NCBI GenBank assembly: GCA_002699585.1
Contig: PABP01000023.1
Coordinates: forward strand, 1 to 64,000
Source of the DNA: Anaerolineaceae bacterium
GTDB lineage: Bacteria > Chloroflexota > Anaerolineae > Aggregatilineales > Phototrophicaceae
Length of the DNA: 64,000 bases
Direction: 5' to 3'
The first letter of the stretch is position 1. Each line of letters begins with the position of its first letter. The notes under the pieces are model-generated. The model was not told where the DNA came from. It saw only the letters and a program-made list of their open reading frames with translations, and did not search any database. A program made the position numbers and the translations under genes. Positions 18,583-27,303 of this stretch are shown one piece after another.

Positions 18583-18603
18583 TAACCGAATTCATATCGG
18601 TTA
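18583..18603 (+). promoter_or_regulatory. operator-like dyad at the TIR operon start site
   Basis: A perfect 7-7-7 dyad, TAACCGA then seven bases then TCGGTTA, begins five bases after the -10 box. That places it where a repressor would block initiation. No regulator gene is adjacent other than the winged-helix part of the primase upstream. Confidence 0.5.
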
Positions 18604-18690
18604 TATACTTTAGGTGGTGGGCATTATATCATTCCGGTATATTACACTAATAGTGGTGGATATGTCGGGTGTAAATTCGAAAAAAGTAAA

Positions 18691-21600
18691 GTGGTGTGGG
18701 GTGCTCCTTTGGGGAAAGACGGCTATCTCCTCTTTGGATATCATAATATAGAAGCTTCGTTTGCGCTGCGCTTGGCGACTGATCTCAAAAATGCAGGTAT
18801 TAATGCATGGTTGGATCGCCTAGATTTGCATTCAGCAGAAGATTGGCAGTCCATGCTATCCTCTGCGCTATCCTACTGCGCTGCATTTTTGCCCGTACTC
18901 TCTCCAGATTACATTGCGTCAGACTACGGCCGTGCTGAAATCGCTCAGTCAGCAAATGATGATCGTGCGGTTGTGCCGGTGCTTTTGCGTTATATCAAGC
19001 CGGTGGAATGGCCTGTCGGCATTGAATATGACGATGTAATCGACTTCACTGAATGGCAAGACCCTGAGATCTATCAACAGCGACTCGAACAGCTCATTGA
19101 TGTGATTAAGGCGTTGCCAGTCGTTGATGTAACAGGCCCTGTGCATCCTCAAAAGCGTTATGTCGCGCAACTACATGCTTATATCGAACAGTACAAGGCG
19201 ATGCTTGAGTACATCCCACTCGCTTACCCTCATGTAGACCATACCCGTGATAATTTCCCGCATACAGTCGATGAGGTTGCTTATCGGCCTGCCCCATCGA
19301 TTGAGTCGACCTGGGATTTGAACGGTCCGTTCATATTGCGCTACGCGCCTTTGGCTGAGCCACGCTATATGGATACGCTCGATGAAGCGCTTGAACAGTA
19401 TCCACGTCTGGTGCTGATTGGCGAATATGGCGCGGGTAAAACATCCGCGTTGCATGCTTTGATATTGAAAATGGGCCAAGCCTATGCCGAAGATGTCAAC
19501 AATAATCCGATGCCATTGCTCCTTGAGCTTTCTGAGTGGCAGCCGGAAGAGACATTAGAATCATTCATTCAGCGGAATTGGCCCTGGCGTATAGATGTTT
19601 GGGAAGAATTCAGCGCGGGGAATGTTGCCGTTTTCTGTGATGGCCTCGACGAGATGGGCCAGGCTGTAGAATCACATTTGACGGAATTGCGTGAATGGCT
19701 TAATGGCGATAAATCCCCTGAAATTTGTGTGTTTGCTTGTCGGGATTCTGCTTATAGTGATGTGCTCAACCTCAACTTACCCATTGTCAGCATTGAGGAT
19801 ATGACGCCCAGCTATACGGAACAGTTCATCTATGGCACATTGGGTGAGGACGTCGGCGACGAGTTGTTAGATCGGCTGGCCGTTGATGATACCTCGATGC
19901 TGAGGTGGTACTGGGCACTCCACAATAAGTTGCTGCTGCGAGCGTTGATGTATGTCTATCAGCACTCACCACAAGGTGAATTGCCATCGACCCCTGCCCT
20001 CTTGATTGAACAAGTCATGACTTTACATTGGCAGCGAGAACAGCTATTGGATAACCCGGACTGGGTTCCGCTGGAAGATATGTCGGCTGCCTTGACGCAA
20101 CTTGCCTATGCCATTCTGGAAGAAGATCGCCCGCATAGTGTCCCCTATAGTTATGCAATAGAGCAACTGGGTGGCGTCAACATGCTTCGGGCGGTACAGA
20201 GCGCAAGTTTATTGATCGTCAATGGCGATTATGTGCGGTTCTTCCATCCGGCTATGATGCATGTTTGTGCAGCGCGTCGTCTACTGACGGATAGTTGGCA
20301 TCCTCGCCTTAGCCAGCCGGTCATTGATAGCAATGGCAATCGAGTAGCCCAGCCCTGGGATGGTGTTTTCCTGGCGTTGGCTGGCACGCTTGATCAGCCT
20401 GACATGCTCGTCCGGGCTGTGACTGATGTTGATCCTTATTTAGCAGTTCAATGCAAGAGCGTAGCCCAAGGCGTATCGTCTGTTGTCAGTCGTCAGACCA
20501 TTTCGCGCTTGATGCAGCTCGCAGTTGATCGTGATCAGGTTAATTCTCATGCGCTTTTGGAAGCGCTTGCTCTGGCTTCCCCAGACTTACTGGAACCCGT
20601 GTTGGATTTGATGCGCAATGGTATCTGGGAAGAGCGTCAACTAGCGACTGACATCGCTATGCATCTGGATTTACCGACGTCGGCAGACGTGGTTGAGGCA
20701 CTCAATGTCTGGAATGGCAGCATGGACGCCTCCATTGCTTCATACTTGCGTCAGATTGGCCAGGAAGCTCTGCCGCCTTTGATGCGTTTGCTCACCGCCG
20801 AAGATCCAATCCGGCGGCGAGGTGCAGTCTGGGCACTGGGCGAAATGCGTGATCGTGCCGTTGTTCCGGCGTTGATTGCTGCGCTCAAAGATCAAGATCC
20901 TATGGTCCGCCGTGAATCGGCATCTGCATTACGGGCGATGCCGGATGGTGCGGCAGTTGAAAGTTTGTTACGTCTGCTGCGCGATGAATCCTGGCATGTG
21001 CGTAAAGCAGCTGCGGAAGCACTCGTTGATGTGGGTTCGACAGCGATACCTGCATTGATACGTATGTCCCAGGACGAGCGACCTGATGTGCGACGTATTG
21101 CGATTGGGGTTTTGGGTCGTCTGGGCGATGCCAGTGCAGTGCAATCCTTATTGCCCTATTTGAAGGACGAGAATGCTGATATTCGGGCGATGACAGTGAC
21201 GGCGCTGGGCCAGATTGGCGATGAGACTGCGGCAGATGCATTGGCTGCATCATTGGACGAAACAGAAGCGCCGAAGTGGAGCGATACCTCAATTGGGGAT
21301 ATGGCGAAACAGTCATTAGAGAAGATCGGGACGGAGAAGGCTATGGCATTGATGAATCGTTTGCGGCTGCCCCTAGTTAACCAACCGACTTCTGCACAGC
21401 TAGCTAAAGACAAACTGGAAAGTATCACCCGCAAAGGTACTGAAAAAATTGTGCAGCTCCCTGCTCGCTTGCAGAAGATGCTGCATAACACGGATTGGCG
21501 CTTACGCAGGAAGGCACTTGTCGCCGTCGCGCGTACAGGTAAAAAAGGTGCTCTCATACTCTTATTGGAGGGGCTGCGCGATAAAGAATCCGAAGTGCGC

Positions 21601-22881
21601 TTAGCTGTCGTCAACAACCTGAAGTACTTTGAATCCGAAGAAGTTTTAGAGCATCTGACGCTGGCTTTGTATGACACAGATCGTGCCATTGGCCAGTTAG
21701 CGGCCAAGCAACTCGTAGAAATCGGTGAATCGGCCCTATCCATCCTCAATGATGCGGCGACTGCATCTGATGATGATGTTCGGGCGCTGGCTATCCAAGC
21801 GATGGGCCAAATTGGTGCAGATGCCTGTGCACCCATCTTGTTGGAATCCCTGACGGATCGGTCGGTCCCAAGCTGGACGAATCAATCTATTGGCGAGTTG
21901 GCATCTGCAGCTTTGTTGATGTTGAAGCCGACCACACAACAACCTGTTGCTGTCGAAGATGAGATCGCTGAAGCTGCGCCTGTTTCAGAAATTGTTGAAG
22001 TAGCTTCCCCTGTAGTAGCTAACGAGGTTGTGGAATCGGCTCTCTCGCCGGATATAGACAGTTTTGTTGCGATCCAGACGCCGACGTTGGAAAACCAACA
22101 GCCAGATCAGCAAGAATATCTCATCAAGCTACGCGACCTGATTGAGAAGTTGCAGGGCGATGAATGGCGTAAGCGTCATAGAGCTGCTAAAGAACTGAAT
22201 AAACTGGCTAAAGGCTTGCGCGGACGTCGTAATAAGGTGGTTGCTGACAAGATTGCGATGCTGCTTTCCTCATCGGATAATTTCGTGCGGTTAACGGCGG
22301 CTGAGGCGGTGGCGTGGCTGGCTGATGAGAGTGCTATTCCGTTGCTTGTGCCCATGTTGCAGGAAGAAGATGACTACACTATCCAGATTGCAGCGATGCG
22401 TGCCCTGTCAGAAATCAGCGAACGCCGCGTGGTATCGCATATCGTGCCTTTGCTCAATGCTAAGAATCAGCTTGTGCGTGAGGTTGCTGCTGAGGTTCTG
22501 GGATACCTTCATGATAAGGCCGCTGTTCCAGCGCTACTAGAGGCCCTTAAAGATAGTACGGGTTTCTTCCGTCGGTCTATCATCCAAGCACTGGGTGATA
22601 TTGGCAATCTACAAGCTGTACCCTATTTGCTGGATTATTTGAGCGACCAAGACCCGCAGGTGCGTTGGGTCACGGCTGAGGCACTCGGTAAAATCGGTGC
22701 ACCTGAAGCGATTAACGACCTCAAACGGCTGTTATGGGATACCTATGAAGTTCCTTACGATGATGAGTTTGGTCAAACGAGCGAACGTCGTATGTCGGGT
22801 GTTGTGGTACGGGCTTTAGAGAACATTGGAACGCACGAAGCAAAGCAGGCCATTTCTGAATGGGAAAACAGCCACGTATAA
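18691..22881 (+). CDS. TIR-NACHT-HEAT protein (STAND NTPase, candidate defence sensor)
   Basis: A 1396-residue protein. Residues about 8-140 are a TIR domain with a Glu (Glu83, in DYGRAEIA) at the position of the NAD-cleaving glutamate. A NACHT-type NTPase follows with P-loop GEYGAGKTS (244-252) and Walker B block VAVFCDGLDEM (312-322). A helical region precedes about three blocks of HEAT/PBS-lyase-like repeats (about 691-1390), split by a Glu/Val/Pro-rich linker near 1090-1130. Bacterial NACHT proteins act as sensors of infection. Here the repeats would sense and the TIR would destroy NAD (inference). The start is uncertain: 18691 is GTG with no clear ribosome-binding site, and the frame is open back to 18586 without an ATG. 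The TIR-FGE-like gene follows 48 bases later. Confidence 0.85.
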   Translation: MVWGAPLGKDGYLLFGYHNIEASFALRLATDLKNAGINAWLDRLDLHSAEDWQSMLSSALSYCAAFLPVLSPDYIASDYGRAEIAQSANDDRAVVPVLLRYIKPVEWPVGIEYDDVIDFTEWQDPEIYQQRLEQLIDVIKALPVVDVTGPVHPQKRYVAQLHAYIEQYKAMLEYIPLAYPHVDHTRDNFPHTVDEVAYRPAPSIESTWDLNGPFILRYAPLAEPRYMDTLDEALEQYPRLVLIGEYGAGKTSALHALILKMGQAYAEDVNNNPMPLLLELSEWQPEETLESFIQRNWPWRIDVWEEFSAGNVAVFCDGLDEMGQAVESHLTELREWLNGDKSPEICVFACRDSAYSDVLNLNLPIVSIEDMTPSYTEQFIYGTLGEDVGDELLDRLAVDDTSMLRWYWALHNKLLLRALMYVYQHSPQGELPSTPALLIEQVMTLHWQREQLLDNPDWVPLEDMSAALTQLAYAILEEDRPHSVPYSYAIEQLGGVNMLRAVQSASLLIVNGDYVRFFHPAMMHVCAARRLLTDSWHPRLSQPVIDSNGNRVAQPWDGVFLALAGTLDQPDMLVRAVTDVDPYLAVQCKSVAQGVSSVVSRQTISRLMQLAVDRDQVNSHALLEALALASPDLLEPVLDLMRNGIWEERQLATDIAMHLDLPTSADVVEALNVWNGSMDASIASYLRQIGQEALPPLMRLLTAEDPIRRRGAVWALGEMRDRAVVPALIAALKDQDPMVRRESASALRAMPDGAAVESLLRLLRDESWHVRKAAAEALVDVGSTAIPALIRMSQDERPDVRRIAIGVLGRLGDASAVQSLLPYLKDENADIRAMTVTALGQIGDETAADALAASLDETEAPKWSDTSIGDMAKQSLEKIGTEKAMALMNRLRLPLVNQPTSAQLAKDKLESITRKGTEKIVQLPARLQKMLHNTDWRLRRKALVAVARTGKKGALILLLEGLRDKESEVRLAVVNNLKYFESEEVLEHLTLALYDTDRAIGQLAAKQLVEIGESALSILNDAATASDDDVRALAIQAMGQIGADACAPILLESLTDRSVPSWTNQSIGELASAALLMLKPTTQQPVAVEDEIAEAAPVSEIVEVASPVVANEVVESALSPDIDSFVAIQTPTLENQQPDQQEYLIKLRDLIEKLQGDEWRKRHRAAKELNKLAKGLRGRRNKVVADKIAMLLSSSDNFVRLTAAEAVAWLADESAIPLLVPMLQEEDDYTIQIAAMRALSEISERRVVSHIVPLLNAKNQLVREVAAEVLGYLHDKAAVPALLEALKDSTGFFRRSIIQALGDIGNLQAVPYLLDYLSDQDPQVRWVTAEALGKIGAPEAINDLKRLLWDTYEVPYDDEFGQTSERRMSGVVVRALENIGTHEAKQAISEWENSHV

Positions 22882-22929
22882 GCATAGGTAGGGCCATCCG
22901 GGTTACCTAAAGATTAAAGATGGTGGGGA

Positions 22930-24561
22930 ATGAGAATTTTCGTTAGTTACGCAAGAGTTGACAAACCTGTGTGTCATCAGGTGGCTCAGTTGTTGAATAT
23001 CCATGAAGTATGGTTCGATCAACGTCTGTATGCTGGCCAAAATTGGTGGCGAGAAATTCTGGATCGCTTGAACTGGTGCGAGGTTTTTATTTACCTCCTC
23101 TCGCCAGAATCGGTGTCATCTACTTATTGCCGCCGCGAGTTCCAGATTGCAGTTGCCAGTAACAAGGCCATCCTCCCGGTACTGATTGATGACAAGACCC
23201 CCCTGCCGGAGGAACTGCGCGAAGTCCAGTATGCGGATCTGAGCAAAGGGTTGAATGATACCTCTGCTGTAAGCAGCCTGTTGAACTCTGTCTACATGAT
23301 GGAGAAGAAACTGGCTAGTGAAAATGGCCGTGCCGAAACCTACATTGATGTCACCCAGGTTGAAAAGATAACTTCCCCCATTATCAATAACAACCCGGAT
23401 AGTTTGGTTGCCCGTGCCGTTGAATCTATGGAAAAAGGCAAGTTTGATGAGGCACTCTTCTTGCTGAAACAAGCCAGGGAAAAAGAAACATATCGCTATG
23501 TTCCCTGGGATGATTTGATCGCGGCAGCAGAAGACGGACTCGAACGTCAGATGCAGCAAAAGGCCATCGCACGCGAATACAATACTATCGCGGAACTGAT
23601 TAGCCGTAAGGTGACACGAAAGATCGGTTGCCAAGCATTTCAAGCCTTCAGACGGGAACACCCGGATTATGATCCGCGCAATTTGAATCGCCATTGCATG
23701 GCGGAGCAATCCAATCAATCGACGCTGGTCATCCCGCCTACAGAGAAAACGGTACGAAGCGATAGTGGTAATGGCTCATCGGGCGGGCAGCGCCAGCTTG
23801 TGGCGGCGCCTAGCCAATCAGGCGGTGTGGTTCGCGATGTGGATGTTGTTAAACCCAAGCCTAAAACACAGTCCCAGCGTCCGCGTGTGTTTATCCCAAA
23901 GATTGATTGGAAGTTCATTCCTGGCGATGGCACAGTCCAGGATTTCGAGATGGCGACCTACCCCATCACCAATTTGCAGTTTGAGGCATTTATTCGTGAC
24001 CCTGTAGGGTATCGAAGCATGCGTTGGTGGCAATGGTCATCTCATGCTCGTATCTGGCGGCAATCGCACCGCCCACGTTATCCGCGTTTTAAGGGCGATA
24101 ATCGTCCACGTGAGAATGTTACCTGGTATGAAGCCGTTGCCTTTTGTTACTGGCTGGGCGCACGTTTAGGGCAGCGCATTGCCCTACCCACCCAGGCCCA
24201 GTGGCGCCGGGCAGCTATGGGCGATGATGGGTACATCTATCCCTGGGGCAACACATTTGACCGCGAGTACTGTAATTCTCGTGAAAGCCGCATCCATGCG
24301 ACGACCGATGTAACGCGTTATCCCAATGGGTCTAGCCCATTCGGCGTGTTGGATATGGCTGGTAATATTTGGGAATGGTGTGTTGATCCTGCGCCCAATC
24401 AGCGAGATGGCGCGCATCCCAACGAAGCTGCCCAGCGTGCGGTATTAGGTGGCTCGTTCTTCACTAATCATCGCAAGTGCCGCTCGACATATGATTTCTA
24501 TATCATTCCGAATTACTACTACGGCACAATTGGATTCCGCGTGATCCGGTTGCCGGACTAA
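22930..24561 (+). CDS. TIR domain fused to a formylglycine-generating-enzyme-like domain
   Basis: A 543-residue protein. Residues 1-125 form a TIR domain with the canonical first strand (RIFVSYARVD) and Glu70 (CRREFQIA) at the catalytic position. Residues about 155-260 are helical and charged, with a TPR-like start. A Ser/Gly-rich linker leads to an FGE-sulfatase/SUMF1-type C-lectin-fold domain (about 325-543) with the family blocks NVTWYEAVAFCYWL, LPTQAQWRRAA, DMAGNIWEWC and GFRVIR. The copper-binding cysteine pair is broken: Thr512 replaces the first Cys and Cys517 remains. Oxidation of sulfatases is therefore unlikely and a binding role more likely. It starts 48 bases after the TIR-NACHT-HEAT gene and shares its terminator, so the two are probably one operon. 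Confidence 0.87.
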   Translation: MRIFVSYARVDKPVCHQVAQLLNIHEVWFDQRLYAGQNWWREILDRLNWCEVFIYLLSPESVSSTYCRREFQIAVASNKAILPVLIDDKTPLPEELREVQYADLSKGLNDTSAVSSLLNSVYMMEKKLASENGRAETYIDVTQVEKITSPIINNNPDSLVARAVESMEKGKFDEALFLLKQAREKETYRYVPWDDLIAAAEDGLERQMQQKAIAREYNTIAELISRKVTRKIGCQAFQAFRREHPDYDPRNLNRHCMAEQSNQSTLVIPPTEKTVRSDSGNGSSGGQRQLVAAPSQSGGVVRDVDVVKPKPKTQSQRPRVFIPKIDWKFIPGDGTVQDFEMATYPITNLQFEAFIRDPVGYRSMRWWQWSSHARIWRQSHRPRYPRFKGDNRPRENVTWYEAVAFCYWLGARLGQRIALPTQAQWRRAAMGDDGYIYPWGNTFDREYCNSRESRIHATTDVTRYPNGSSPFGVLDMAGNIWEWCVDPAPNQRDGAHPNEAAQRAVLGGSFFTNHRKCRSTYDFYIIPNYYYGTIGFRVIRLPD

Positions 24562-24604
24562 ATTTTGACACCCTAAACCCACACCTGCCCACCACGGTGT
24601 GTTG

Positions 24605-24635
24605 AAAGTCCCTCGGAGCCAGAAGGGACTTTTTG
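24605..24635 (+). terminator. terminator of the TIR operon
   Basis: AAAGTCCCT (24605-24613) and AGGGACTTT (24624-24632) form a nine-base stem followed by T residues, 44 bases past the stop codon of the TIR-FGE-like gene. Confidence 0.88.
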
Positions 24636-24668
24636 TTTACCTATAGTGTGGCTGATTTTGGTAAATAA

Positions 24669-24700
24669 AAACGGCCTTGCTCATTTGAGCAAGGCCGTTT
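24669..24700 (-). terminator. terminator of the BMP substrate-binding protein gene
   Basis: A perfect 15-base inverted repeat (24669-24683 and 24686-24700). On the minus strand it is followed by a U-rich run, and it lies 22 bases past the stop codon at 24722. Confidence 0.9.
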
Positions 24701-24721
24701 GATGTGTTGTTTTGGCTCGAA

Positions 24722-25801
24722 TTATTCTGCTTCGAGCATGTCGCCAGTGATCGGATCAACGCCACTGTCGAGTTCGCCTTCAGCCATCATGTTGAAGATG
24801 TCTTCTAGCTGGGCGAGGATCTCTTCAGGGACATCAGCATCGTGCGGTTCGGCCAGGCCCACACCACCCAATGTTGCGTCCATTACGTAGACGCCACCAC
24901 CAGGGAAACCGTCCATGTCGCCTTCAGCCAGGGCCGCGACCATGTCGTAAACACCCTGATCAACGCGCTTCATAGCGCTGCTGATGATGTACTCGGCACC
25001 GGGGGTTTCGCCATCACGGAAAGTCGAGAGGTATTCATCCTGGTCGACGCCAATGACGTAAACGTCTTGCTGAGCGGCAGCGGTGATACCACCGGAACCG
25101 GTCTGACCACCTGCACCAAAGATAACATCAGCGCCTTCACCGATGAATTGTTCAGCGGCAGAAGCACCACGGTCGGGAGCAACGAAGTCGTCGATATAGA
25201 CGCCTAGGAGCGTAATATCGGGATTGATGTATTGTGCACCATTTTCAAAGCCATTGCGGAACTTTTTAACAGGTGGGATTTCTACACCGTAAACGCCCGC
25301 GACGATGTCATTTTCGGTCATCAAGGCAGCCAGAGCACCAGCCAGGAAACCAGCCTGATCTTCACGGAATTGGATACCAACATAGTTTTCTGGTGCTTCT
25401 TCAGTAACATTGCCATCTTCATCGGTCTGATCACCAACAAACTGATCGACACCCACGAAGAAAACGTCCGGGTTGGCCACAGCAGCATCCCAGGTCGCGT
25501 CAGCAATCATAAAACCGATGGTAAGAATAACATCGAAACCTTCTTCAACGCAGGTGTTGATGTTTGTCTCATAATCAGCTTCGGCTTGGGTTTCGATAAA
25601 GGTGTAGTCCAGATCGTAGTCCTCAGTAACGGCAATTGCACCTTCATGAGCAAATTGATTGAACGTGCCATCATCAATTTGGCCAATATCTGTTACGAGG
25701 CAAACGGTTTCAATACCGTCTTGTGCCAAAACGACAGGGGCAATACTAAAAATAAGTGCCAACATAAATGATGCTAGCACCAGCTTACGAACATTCTTCA
25801 T
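24722..25801 (-). CDS. BMP-family ABC transporter substrate-binding protein
   Basis: A 359-residue exported protein of the Bmp/PnrA/Med family, which captures nucleosides (or related solutes) for an ABC importer. A signal peptide covers residues 1-26 (cleavage after VLA); there is no lipobox Cys, unlike most family members in Firmicutes. Typical family features are the opening CLVTDIGQIDDGTFNQ, the FVGVDQ block and the late IGVDQDEYL block. The start follows an AAGGGA element. The gene lies downstream of the two permeases and ATPase but is separated from them by a terminator at 25934-25970 and has its own dyad-containing promoter region. It is probably expressed at a higher level than the rest, as is common for binding proteins (inference). 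Confidence 0.92.
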   Translation of the reverse strand: MKNVRKLVLASFMLALIFSIAPVVLAQDGIETVCLVTDIGQIDDGTFNQFAHEGAIAVTEDYDLDYTFIETQAEADYETNINTCVEEGFDVILTIGFMIADATWDAAVANPDVFFVGVDQFVGDQTDEDGNVTEEAPENYVGIQFREDQAGFLAGALAALMTENDIVAGVYGVEIPPVKKFRNGFENGAQYINPDITLLGVYIDDFVAPDRGASAAEQFIGEGADVIFGAGGQTGSGGITAAAQQDVYVIGVDQDEYLSTFRDGETPGAEYIISSAMKRVDQGVYDMVAALAEGDMDGFPGGGVYVMDATLGGVGLAEPHDADVPEEILAQLEDIFNMMAEGELDSGVDPITGDMLEAE

Positions 25802-25845
25802 TGTGTGTTCCCTTCGCCATGTGAACGTTGTGTAAGGTGGGTTAA

Positions 25846-25874
25846 GTACAATTTAACTATCTATTAAATTGTAC
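25846..25874 (-). promoter_or_regulatory. operator-like dyad upstream of the BMP gene
   Basis: GTACAATTTAA (25846-25856) and its exact reverse complement (25864-25874) flank a seven-base spacer. The distal arm contains TACAAT on the minus strand, a possible -10 box, so a protein bound here would control initiation about 45-70 bases before the BMP start codon. Confidence 0.55.
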
Positions 25875-25933
25875 CCTTTTGCAAGGGAAACGTCAGGCAA
25901 ATCCCTAGCAATTGGGGAGATAAAGTGCACAAA

Positions 25934-25970
25934 AAGTGTGGCTCAATCCTCATATAGAGGAGCCACACTT
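25934..25970 (-). terminator. terminator of the ABC permease operon
   Basis: An 11-base stem (25934-25944 and 25960-25970) with inner CCTC/GAGG pairing. It is followed by five U residues on the minus strand, 25 bases past the permease stop codon at 25995. Confidence 0.9.
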
Positions 25971-25994
25971 GAGCAAGCTTGTAGCGCTTTTTCG

Positions 25995-27302
25995 TCAATC
26001 TTTTTTGTAGGGTTCGCCCACAGCTTTAGGTGCCAATGATCGACCAACCAAACCCGCTAATACGATAATGGTAACGATGTAAGGGACCATTTGTAGGAAC
26101 TGTACAGGTACAGCCACGCCGATAATCTGGAAGCGTGTTCCTAGCGCATCAGAGAAGCCGAAAAGGAGTGCCCCCGCAAACGCACCAAAAGGCGTCCATT
26201 TGCCGAAAATAAGGGCCGCCAGGGCAATGAAGCCTGCACCGCGCGTCATGCCGTTACTGAAGGTTCCGGTTACTTCCAAAGAGAACCAGGCTCCAGCCAA
26301 GCCTGCGATCATGCCACCAATCAAGACATTGCGCCAGCGCATGCTGTTTACATTGATGCCAAGCGTATCGGCTGCTCCTGGCTCTTCCCCGACTGCGCGC
26401 GTCCGCAGTCCCCAGCGCGTATAGAACAAAACGATATGCGAGATGATGATGATAAAGAACATCGTGTAGAAAATCGGCTGACCAGAAAACAGCGCGTCAC
26501 CGACAATGGGAATGTCTTTGAGAATCGGGATGGGGATTTCAGGCAGCTTTTCGATACCGCCCTGGTTTGAAAGCAAGAACTCGCGCCGCCAAAAGCTGGT
26601 TACACCGACTGCCAGGATATTGATGACTGTACCGCTGACAATCTGGTCAGTGGCAAATGTGATAGAAAGCCAGGCATGTAGCAAAGCGGCTAACCCACCT
26701 GCAATGACAGCCACAATAACAGCCAGGAACATAGCGATGCTGATCTGATTTGGTGGAAAGACATCTTGCAAAAAGAACAGTGTGGAGAAGCCAAAACATG
26801 CGCCAAACAGCATCATGCCTTCGATGGCGATGTTGACAACACCACTGCGCTCACACCAGAGGCCAGCTATTGCGCCAATGGCAATGGGCGTTGCCAATCG
26901 CAGGCTTTCCGCCATCATGGTCGTGATATTGGTGCTATTGCCGGCGGCTGCGACGATTAAGATGGTTGGGATGAATATAACACCCGCAAAAATCAGTAAG
27001 CCATCCACATAGCGATGGATCTGTGGTGGATTAAAGATTGCGAGTGCGCCAACGCCCAGGAAGATTAATGCTGTAATGTTCATATAAGCCAAAGTAGGGA
27101 CTTCGATGGCGGGAAGCGCTGTAGCGGTGCCGGGTTCTACCAGAGTGAGTGTCGTGACGACATCGCTCGTTAGCGACCGATTACCCAGTACCAACATGCC
27201 AATCGCTATCGCAATGAGGACCAGGGCCAGAACACGCTTACGTGTTAACTTGAAACGCTGGACAGGAACATCTGTGGGATAGGTTTCTGATATAGTGGTC
27301 AT
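25995..27302 (-). CDS. nucleoside-type ABC transporter permease (second subunit)
   Basis: A 435-residue integral membrane protein of the BPD_transp_2 (RbsC/NupQ-like) family, one of two channel-forming subunits for the BMP binding protein. It shows about ten hydrophobic segments. The conserved ATPase-contact region reads VNIAIEGMMLFGA, followed by GEEPGAADTLGIN. The start is placed at 27302, one base after the stop codon of the preceding permease, with a GGGGAGG element inside that gene's end; an upstream in-frame ATG at 27347 lies inside the neighbour and is less likely. The tight spacing indicates coupled translation and equal stoichiometry. Confidence 0.9.
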   Translation of the reverse strand: MTTISETYPTDVPVQRFKLTRKRVLALVLIAIAIGMLVLGNRSLTSDVVTTLTLVEPGTATALPAIEVPTLAYMNITALIFLGVGALAIFNPPQIHRYVDGLLIFAGVIFIPTILIVAAAGNSTNITTMMAESLRLATPIAIGAIAGLWCERSGVVNIAIEGMMLFGACFGFSTLFFLQDVFPPNQISIAMFLAVIVAVIAGGLAALLHAWLSITFATDQIVSGTVINILAVGVTSFWRREFLLSNQGGIEKLPEIPIPILKDIPIVGDALFSGQPIFYTMFFIIIISHIVLFYTRWGLRTRAVGEEPGAADTLGINVNSMRWRNVLIGGMIAGLAGAWFSLEVTGTFSNGMTRGAGFIALAALIFGKWTPFGAFAGALLFGFSDALGTRFQIIGVAVPVQFLQMVPYIVTIIVLAGLVGRSLAPKAVGEPYKKD

Positions 27303-27303
27303 G

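Noticed and set aside
16550-24580. TGACACC at both ends of the primase/TIR region as possible attachment repeats
   Set aside because: Seven bases are expected by chance at this scale and no integrase or tRNA lies nearby.
24448-24632. C-lectin-fold FGE-like domain as the variable protein of a diversity-generating retroelement
   Set aside because: No reverse transcriptase and no template/variable repeat pair was found downstream or elsewhere in the window.
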